A DNA stretch of 11,387 bases. Source: JANRLJ01 sp034437895. GTDB taxonomy: Bacteria > Chloroflexota > Anaerolineae > Aggregatilineales > Phototrophicaceae. Each line of letters opens with the position of its first letter. The first letter of the stretch is position 1. Of the stretch, positions 6,070 to 11,387 are shown piece after piece. The notes under the pieces were generated by a model. The model saw only the letters and a program-made list of their open reading frames with translations, searched no databases and was not told where the DNA came from. Location of the stretch: the NCBI GenBank assembly GCA_034437895.1, contig DAOTTO010000383.1, positions 1 through 11,387 of the forward strand, written 5' to 3'. Made by a program: the position numbers and the translations under genes.

Positions 6070-7032
6070 GCGTGATAGCGTATAGGCCATCGCGTAATAT
6101 TCTTCCGAAATCGGGCGCGTTTTCGTCGTCACATCCTCTAGAAGAACGTTGCTAATCACCCGTCCGTCCAACCCTACCATCACGCCGGATTCCCCCGCGA
6201 CGATCCGTTCTAAGGCTGCCACGCCCATGCGCGTCGCCAGCAGACGGTCAAAGGCGCTTGGGCTGCCGCCGCGCTGAATATGACCCAAAATCGTGATGCG
6301 AATCTCGAAGCCCGTGTCATGGCTGTTAAGATAATCTGCCAGTTCGGTGATTTTATACGGTGCGCCTTCCGCGATTACGGCGATGGCGTGGGATTTCCCG
6401 CGTGTGTAGGCATCCTGCATCGACGCGGCAACTTCCTGCATCGTCAAGGCTTTCTCCGGCGTAACCACAACTTCCGCGCCACCCAAAATACCGCCCATGA
6501 GCGCTAGATAACCGCAGTTCCGCCCCATCACCTCTAATAAAAAGGCGCGATTATGCGAAGTCGCCGTATCGCGGAGACGATCTAACGCATCAAGAATGAT
6601 GTTCAGCGTCGTATCAACGCCGATACTCATATTCGTTCCCCAGATGTCATTATCAATGCTCGCTGGAATGCCAATTGTGGGGATGCCGAGCTTTTGCAGC
6701 GCCATCGCCCCACGCAAGCTGCCGTCCCCACCGATCACGATCATCCCTTCGATTTCATGCTCATTAAGCCGCCGCACCGCTTTACGCTGTCCTTGCGGTG
6801 TCTTAAATTCTTCGTTACGCGCTGTTTGTAAAACCGTCCCGCCGCGCTGCAAAATACCGCTGACTTCACGGCTGGTCATCAAACTCATATCGCCGTTCAG
6901 CAGTCCAGTATAGGCCTGCCGAATGCCGTAAACCTCAATCCCATGATCCATGCCAGCACGCACAACCGCCCGAATAGCTGCATTCATGCCCGGTGCGTCG
7001 CCACCACTTGTCATTATAGCGATTCGCTTCAT
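6067..7032 (-). CDS. pfkA: ATP-dependent 6-phosphofructokinase
   Basis: This enzyme phosphorylates fructose 6-phosphate to fructose 1,6-bisphosphate, the committed step of glycolysis, as a cytoplasmic homotetramer. The 321 residues match bacterial PfkA. The ATP loop TSGGDAPGMN is near the start (8-17) and GGDGS is at 101-105. G104, where pyrophosphate enzymes carry Asp, and A124 rather than Lys (IPASIDND) point to ATP as donor. The catalytic base is D127, with R162, MGR at 169-171, E222, R245, H251 and R254 for sugar binding. Effector-site positions known from E. coli and Geobacillus also look kept (R21, R25, R154, E187, R211, K213), suggesting ADP/PEP control. S125 replaces the usual Thr, a mild change. 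GGGGAG eight bases before the ATG supports the start. The stop codon lies inside a mobile-element target duplication. Confidence 0.96.
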   Translation of the reverse strand: MKRIAIMTSGGDAPGMNAAIRAVVRAGMDHGIEVYGIRQAYTGLLNGDMSLMTSREVSGILQRGGTVLQTARNEEFKTPQGQRKAVRRLNEHEIEGMIVIGGDGSLRGAMALQKLGIPTIGIPASIDNDIWGTNMSIGVDTTLNIILDALDRLRDTATSHNRAFLLEVMGRNCGYLALMGGILGGAEVVVTPEKALTMQEVAASMQDAYTRGKSHAIAVIAEGAPYKITELADYLNSHDTGFEIRITILGHIQRGGSPSAFDRLLATRMGVAALERIVAGESGVMVGLDGRVISNVLLEDVTTKTRPISEEYYAMAYTLSR

Positions 7033-7040
7033 CGCGTTTA

Positions 7041-7047
7041 CTCCCCT
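7041..7047 (-). promoter_or_regulatory. Ribosome binding site of pfkA
   Basis: On the - strand AGGGGAG stands eight bases before the pfkA ATG, a good Shine-Dalgarno match that supports the annotated start. Confidence 0.7.
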
Positions 7048-7059
7048 GTTTCAAAGTGC

Positions 7060-7086
7060 TGCCACAATGCGGCAACTATTTTGCCG
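7060..7086 (-). promoter_or_regulatory. Alternative hairpins in the pfkA leader
   Basis: CGGCA (7070-7074) and TGCCG (7082-7086) form a perfect five-base stem with a seven-base loop. TGCC (7060-7063) and GGCA (7071-7074) form a competing stem that shares the 7071-7074 segment, so the two cannot coexist. Both would lie in the 5' leader if transcription starts near 7092. The stems are short, so a regulatory role is only a possibility. Confidence 0.3.
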
Positions 7087-7098
7087 ATTTTTCCGGCT

Positions 7099-7104
7099 AT
7101 TATA
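7099..7104 (-). promoter_or_regulatory. Possible -10 box for pfkA
   Basis: A perfect TATAAT on the - strand lies 66 bases before the pfkA start in the 176-bp gap after dnaE. The region 17 bases upstream reads ACCTCT, which is not a -35 box, and there is no extended -10. It supports an independent pfkA promoter only weakly. Confidence 0.4.
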
Positions 7105-7208
7105 ACGCACTAGGTTTAAATAGAGGTTATCACATCCACAAAAAACCGCCACACAACAGCACAGCCTTATTTGGATGAAACGCACAACGATAGGCTTAAG
7201 TGCCAGCC

Positions 7209-10200
7209 TTAATCATTAGGTGTAAAAACACGGATATTCTTCTTATCCTCTACAATAGCTATCAGATCGCGTATCAATTCATCGCAGTAACCTGTTGTAT
7301 GGTTGGGGAACTCCATCGTTTGGAGACGTTTCTTCATCTCAACCGCGATTGAGAAGCTATCATTTCCCGGATAAGAAGTCAAAATTGCATGGACTTTACG
7401 CAGCCGCCGCCGATCTGTATCATCATCACCCGAACGTGGCAAAAAGATCTTTAACCGCCGTTGGATAGGGGCATCATAGTCAAATCCATACGGATCATAA
7501 TTATCAATAGAAGGGGTGTCCCAGACGAGTGATCCCCCTTCCGCAGCTAACTGTGGTTCAACCGAAGGCGTGAGAACAGCCACTGCGCCCTGCGTTGCGG
7601 GAGCAATCGACTGAACCATTTCGGCTTCAGGCTCAGGGATAGAACGGGCAATTTCGCCTGTTTCTTCATCATACTCAACACCGTAATCACGCGCTTGAAA
7701 AGTTTCATAATTAAGCGGCGGCGGCTCGTCATAGCTCCCGTTAGAAACAGAATCCTGCCATACAGGACGGTATTCATCAGGCAGTGGCGTTCTGCCTCCC
7801 TCTGCCGTCATAATTGTGAAGTTCTGCGACATCCCCTCGCCGATAAGCTGCACCGGATCACGCGAGGTATCAAATTTTCCCGTCACCTTCACAACTTCCC
7901 CAGAAGCTAGGGGCGGTAAATCCCCACTTTCGATCATGCGCTCAACTTTTTCATAAGCACGCGGGAAGAAGACTACATCAATCACACCGCCCGTATCGTG
8001 CCAATCTTCAATCTGAAGGATCGCCATCGCGTCATTATCTTTGGTAAAACGCTTTCTAAAGCTGGTAATTTCACCCGCGATGCTCACCTGCCTACCGTTA
8101 AAACCGACTTTTTTATCTTCGTCCTTTAAATGTGCCACCCGATTCGTATTCGACTGCTCTAACTGCACCCGATATTTATCCACCGGACGACCCGTTACAT
8201 AAAGGCCGAGCAGCTCTTTTTCCCATTTGAGCATTTCTTTGGTGGTCGCTTCTTTGCCCTGCGGAATAGACAGCATATCTTCCGCGCCGCTGCCACTCAT
8301 CCCACCGAACATATTCATCTGCCCGACTTCCAAATCCTTATGATAATTGGCGCTAAACCCGACCATACGCTCGACGGCATTCACCAACTGTGAGCGACTG
8401 CCGAATTTTTCTAATGCGCCCACCATCGCTAAACTTTCTAACGTGCGCTTGCCCACCTGCCGCAGATCGACACGACGGCAAAAATCTTCTAAATCTTGGA
8501 ATGCGCCGCCTGATGATTCACGCGCATCTACAATCGGCTGGAGCGCACCCGCACCTGCATTTTTGATCGCCGCCAATCCAAAGCGAATGCCACGCAGACC
8601 CGTTTGCGGATCGGGCTGAATGTCAAAATTGATCGCGCTGTAATTCACATCTGGCGGCAAAATCGGGATTTTCAGCCGTCTTGCTTCTTCCAAGAAGATG
8701 CCAATCTTGTCGGCATCGTCTCGATGCACATATAAAAGCGCTGTGACGTATTCTTCGGGATAATGTGCCTTCATATAGGCCGATTGAATGGTCAACACGG
8801 CATAATCGGCGCTGTGGCTCCGGTTAAACCCGTAATTGGCAAATGTCTCGATTTCTTTAAAGATTTTCTCGGCAGTTATAGCATCAACCCCATTATCGGG
8901 TCCCTGCTTGATGAAAATCTCTTTATGTTTAAGGAGGTCTTTGTCCTTCTTCTTCGATACGGCACGGCGCATCAAATCCGCATCGGCTGGCGAATAGCCA
9001 AACAACTCCATCGCAACCTGATTGATCTGTTCCTGATAGACGATAATTGCATAGGTATCATGCAGAATTTTACGCAGCTTCTCATGCAGATAAACGGGTT
9101 GTTCGTCGCCATGCAAGCGCCGATTATAGGCCGGAATAAATTCCATCGGGCCCGGACGATACAGTGCCACCCCCGCGACGATATTTTCAAATTCACGCGG
9201 GCGCATATCGCGTAACATCTGCTGCATCCCTGTGCCTTCAAGCTGAAATACGCCAACCGTCTCGCCACGCCCCATCAGTTCAAACGATTTGTCCAGATTA
9301 GCTATATCTTTGGGAGTTAAAACTGGGTCATCATGCCGGTAGGGAATATTATTCATATCATAGTAAATGCCGTGATACTGATTGACCAACTCACAGGCTT
9401 TTCGCAGAATCGCCAATGTGGAAAGCCCCAAAAAGTCGATTTTCAGCAGGCCAATCGCCTCGCATGTCTCCATCGGAAACTGCGTGACGGCTTTCAGCGC
9501 ACTTTCTTCCAGCAGGGCTTTCGCTTTTGCCTTATTTTTACCTTTCACCGTCACCCGATGCAGCGGCAGATATTCCACCAGCGGTCTATCGCCAACAATC
9601 ACCCCCGCCGCATGGACGGAAGTATGCCGCCGAGCGCCTTGAAGTTCCTTAGCGGAATCAATCACTTCACGCAAATGCTCTTCTGTATCATATAATTTCT
9701 GCAAATCAGGATTCAGTTCGACGTATTCCTGAATGGTCTTTTGTTTGGCATCCTGTGGAATGAGCGCCACAATACGGTTGACTTCGGAAAGCGGCACCGC
9801 CAAGGCCCGTCCGACATCCTTAATCGCCGCCTTCGCGCCCAACGTCCCGAAGGTGATAATCGAGGCGACTTTTTCCTCGCCATATTTACGCGCAGTATAG
9901 GCAATCATCTCGCCGCGCCGATCATCAGGATAATCAATATCAATATCAGGCATACTCACGCGCCCCGGATTCAAAAAGCGCTCGAACAGCAGGTTATTCT
10001 GCACCGGGTCGATATTGCTAATCCCCAAGCAGTACGAAACCAAACTCCCCGCGCCCGATCCACGCACATTCCACCAAATATCGGCGTGACGGGCATATTC
10101 ACATAAATCCCACACAATCAAGAAATAGGTGTTAAAACCCATACTCCCGATAATCGAAAGTTCGTGGTTAAGCCGATCCTGTAATATCGACTCATTTTTG

Positions 10201-11153
10201 CGTGACCCAAAGCGCCAATCCATACCTAAGTTGCACAAGAAACGCAGGTAGCTTTCCGCATCAAATCCTTGCGGAACTGGGAATGTCGGCAGATGATAGC
10301 CTTTTCGGTCAAGATCAATCTCGCATATTTCCGCAATTTTGCGCGAATTGTGAATCGCGTCGGGGATTTCTGCAAAGTGCTGCCACATTTGCTCGGTACT
10401 GCTTAAATAATAGCTGTTATCAGACATCCGCAGCCGTTTTGTATCGGTTTTAAGGCTGCCTGTTTGGATGCACAAGAGCATATCGTGGGCATCATAATCT
10501 TTTTCCAGCACATAATGCACATCATTCGTCGCTAAAACGCCAACGTTGGTATGATTACTCTGGTTGTAATCATAAATCCATTGATTGACCGTCCCAATTT
10601 CGGGGATGTCGTGCTTTTGGAGTTCGAGATAAAAGTTTTCCTCGCCAAATACATCCCGATACCAGCCAATAAGTTCATGAGCAAGCTCATCTTTACCATC
10701 CAAAATAGCGCTCGGCACTTGCGCGGCGAGGCAGCCAGAAGTGGCGATAAGTCCTTCTGAATGGGCAGCGAGAAATTCCCGGTCAATGCGCGGACGATAA
10801 TAATAACCCTCAAGCTGGGCGGCGCTGGTGATCTTCAGCAGATTTTGATAACCCGTCTGATTTTTCGCCAGCAGCAGCATGTGATACGGACGTTTATCTT
10901 TTTGTGGGTCACGATCGGTCATACGATTCGGCGCGAGATAAGACTCTACGCCGATGATGGGTTTAATCCCGGCTTCTTGGCAGGCATTGTAAAAATCCAT
11001 AATGCCAAACATCGTGCCATGATCGGTAATCGCCAGTGCGGGCATGTTCATTTCTTTCGCTCGACTGACCAATTTCTTGATGCGGCTTAGGCCATCTAAC
11101 AGCGAAAATTCGGTATGTACGTGTAGGTGAATAAATGGTTCGTTATCAGTCAT
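7209..11153 (-). CDS. dnaE: DNA polymerase III alpha subunit (replicative polymerase)
   Basis: This is the catalytic subunit of the replicative polymerase, acting at the fork with the beta clamp. It has 1314 residues. The N-terminal PHP domain (about 1-290) holds all nine metal ligands, by comparison with Mycobacterium tuberculosis DnaE1: H11, H13, D20, H45, E70, H91, C141, D211 and H213. RGSGAGS is at 364-370, the palm aspartates D405 and D407 lie in PDIDIDYPDD and the third, D573, in KIDFLGL. A fingers motif MRRAVSKKK spans 728-736 and a helix-hairpin-helix region about 830-920. QMNMFG (945-950) is the internal clamp-binding motif. An OB fold covers about 1018-1115, then an acidic, proline-containing linker (about 1120-1228) leads to a C-terminal domain (about 1230-1314). 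It is DnaE-type rather than PolC: the PHP domain is N-terminal and no DnaQ-like exonuclease is inserted. There is no clear ribosome binding site before the ATG at 11153. Confidence 0.97.
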   Translation of the reverse strand: MTDNEPFIHLHVHTEFSLLDGLSRIKKLVSRAKEMNMPALAITDHGTMFGIMDFYNACQEAGIKPIIGVESYLAPNRMTDRDPQKDKRPYHMLLLAKNQTGYQNLLKITSAAQLEGYYYRPRIDREFLAAHSEGLIATSGCLAAQVPSAILDGKDELAHELIGWYRDVFGEENFYLELQKHDIPEIGTVNQWIYDYNQSNHTNVGVLATNDVHYVLEKDYDAHDMLLCIQTGSLKTDTKRLRMSDNSYYLSSTEQMWQHFAEIPDAIHNSRKIAEICEIDLDRKGYHLPTFPVPQGFDAESYLRFLCNLGMDWRFGSRKNESILQDRLNHELSIIGSMGFNTYFLIVWDLCEYARHADIWWNVRGSGAGSLVSYCLGISNIDPVQNNLLFERFLNPGRVSMPDIDIDYPDDRRGEMIAYTARKYGEEKVASIITFGTLGAKAAIKDVGRALAVPLSEVNRIVALIPQDAKQKTIQEYVELNPDLQKLYDTEEHLREVIDSAKELQGARRHTSVHAAGVIVGDRPLVEYLPLHRVTVKGKNKAKAKALLEESALKAVTQFPMETCEAIGLLKIDFLGLSTLAILRKACELVNQYHGIYYDMNNIPYRHDDPVLTPKDIANLDKSFELMGRGETVGVFQLEGTGMQQMLRDMRPREFENIVAGVALYRPGPMEFIPAYNRRLHGDEQPVYLHEKLRKILHDTYAIIVYQEQINQVAMELFGYSPADADLMRRAVSKKKDKDLLKHKEIFIKQGPDNGVDAITAEKIFKEIETFANYGFNRSHSADYAVLTIQSAYMKAHYPEEYVTALLYVHRDDADKIGIFLEEARRLKIPILPPDVNYSAINFDIQPDPQTGLRGIRFGLAAIKNAGAGALQPIVDARESSGGAFQDLEDFCRRVDLRQVGKRTLESLAMVGALEKFGSRSQLVNAVERMVGFSANYHKDLEVGQMNMFGGMSGSGAEDMLSIPQGKEATTKEMLKWEKELLGLYVTGRPVDKYRVQLEQSNTNRVAHLKDEDKKVGFNGRQVSIAGEITSFRKRFTKDNDAMAILQIEDWHDTGGVIDVVFFPRAYEKVERMIESGDLPPLASGEVVKVTGKFDTSRDPVQLIGEGMSQNFTIMTAEGGRTPLPDEYRPVWQDSVSNGSYDEPPPLNYETFQARDYGVEYDEETGEIARSIPEPEAEMVQSIAPATQGAVAVLTPSVEPQLAAEGGSLVWDTPSIDNYDPYGFDYDAPIQRRLKIFLPRSGDDDTDRRRLRKVHAILTSYPGNDSFSIAVEMKKRLQTMEFPNHTTGYCDELIRDLIAIVEDKKNIRVFTPND

Positions 11154-11181
11154 GGTTTATCAAGCGATTTTTGAATTAGAT

Positions 11182-11263
11182 CGGACTGGCTTGTTACAAA
11201 ATCATGTCAAGCGTGTTTCGGTAGAACAATTGTAGTATACACCCAGCGCGGTAGGTTGGGTAA
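11182..11263 (-). promoter_or_regulatory. Possible promoter region for dnaE
   Basis: Two weak candidates lie in the 151-bp gap upstream of dnaE on the - strand. TATACT (11234-11239) is a fair -10 with a poor -35 (TTACCC, 11258-11263, 18-bp spacing). TTGACA (11205-11210) is a perfect -35 hexamer but lacks a recognisable -10 at the expected distance. A promoter here is expected, but I cannot choose between them. Confidence 0.25.
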
Positions 11264-11304
11264 CATAAATCGTGTGGTTGTTTTTTCTTATTGTAGCAGG
11301 CGCA

Positions 11305-11387
11305 TCACTCTTGGCTCAACATAGCGCGTACAGTATCCGCAATCGTGTAAAAATCCGGCAGTTCCTTCTGAATTAACGTTGGGATAT
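11305..11387 (-). CDS. C-terminal end of an unidentified gene (cut by the window edge)
   Basis: On the - strand an open frame enters from the right edge and runs 26 codons, beginning IPTLIQKELPDFYTIADTV and ending in SQE before TGA at 11305-11307. The residues have the make-up of an amphipathic helical protein end. Of the other two - strand frames, one closes within a few codons and the other encodes a cysteine- and arginine-rich string unlike a protein end. It runs in the same direction as dnaE, 151 bases upstream. Too little is visible to name it, and its start lies outside the window. Confidence 0.5.
   Translation of the reverse strand, partial: IPTLIQKELPDFYTIADTVRAMLSQE

Noticed and set aside
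7136..7170. Terminator after dnaE at the GCGGTTTTTTG stretch (- strand)
   Set aside because: The U-run is there but no stem of useful length precedes it; the AGGCT/AGCCT pair nearer the stop has only five base pairs and no U-run.
8763..9215. A 150-codon + strand open frame inside dnaE
   Set aside because: It is antisense to the well-conserved fingers and palm-proximal part of DnaE; low stop density there follows from the dnaE codon pattern.
7209..11153. Intein or frameshift in dnaE
   Set aside because: All conserved blocks occur in order with normal spacing in a single open frame of usual length.
11154..11304. tRNA or small RNA gene in the gap upstream of dnaE
   Set aside because: No cloverleaf arms, T-loop consensus or stable long stem can be found; only a five-base ACCCA/TGGGT pair is present.

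Overview
The window reads as chromosome of a free-living bacterium with mid-range G+C (about 50-55% in hand-counted rows of the housekeeping genes). I infer a Chloroflexota (Anaerolineae-like) background. The reasons are the style of the DnaE C-terminal domain, the decayed IS1-like transposase and the pyrimidine-rich palindromic repeat. I recall all three from that phylum, but no 16S or other decisive marker is present, so the assignment is tentative.

Layout. (1) Positions 20-2619 on the + strand form a tight four-gene run: two small three-helix membrane proteins overlapping by ATGA, an adenosine deaminase, and a metallo-beta-lactamase-fold hydrolase whose ATG overlaps the deaminase stop (TGATG). 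(2) Positions 2616-5163 on the - strand hold, in transcription order, fpg/mutM (DNA glycosylase), a membrane-anchored protein of unknown function with two similar C-terminal modules, and an A+T-rich 214-codon orphan. The orphan starts on the base after its neighbour's stop and converges on the hydrolase gene inside a shared CTAG. (3) Positions 5164-6066 carry no intact gene. They hold a decayed IS1-family-like transposase gene (two in-frame stops, at least two frameshifts, a probable internal deletion), then a 182-bp MITE-like element with inverted-repeat ends and an exact 8-bp direct repeat. The right-hand copy of that repeat contains the pfkA stop codon. (4) Positions 6067-7032 (- strand) encode an ATP-type 6-phosphofructokinase. 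(5) Positions 7209-11153 (- strand) encode a full-length replicative DNA polymerase III alpha subunit (DnaE) with every metal ligand of the PHP domain in place. (6) The right edge cuts a further - strand gene, of which only the last 26 codons are visible.

How the genes fit together. The + strand run pairs purine salvage (deaminase) with an unassigned hydrolase and two membrane proteins of unknown role. The - strand holds replication (dnaE), glycolysis (pfkA) and base-excision repair (fpg). dnaE and pfkA are separated by 176 bp and pfkA and fpg by the mobile-element scar, so they look like separate transcription units. I found no phage, CRISPR, toxin-antitoxin or recognisable defence system. 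The most interesting signals are the IS/MITE scar whose target duplication supplies the pfkA stop, the A+T-rich orphan, the tandem look-alike membrane proteins and the duplicated module in the fpg-linked membrane protein.
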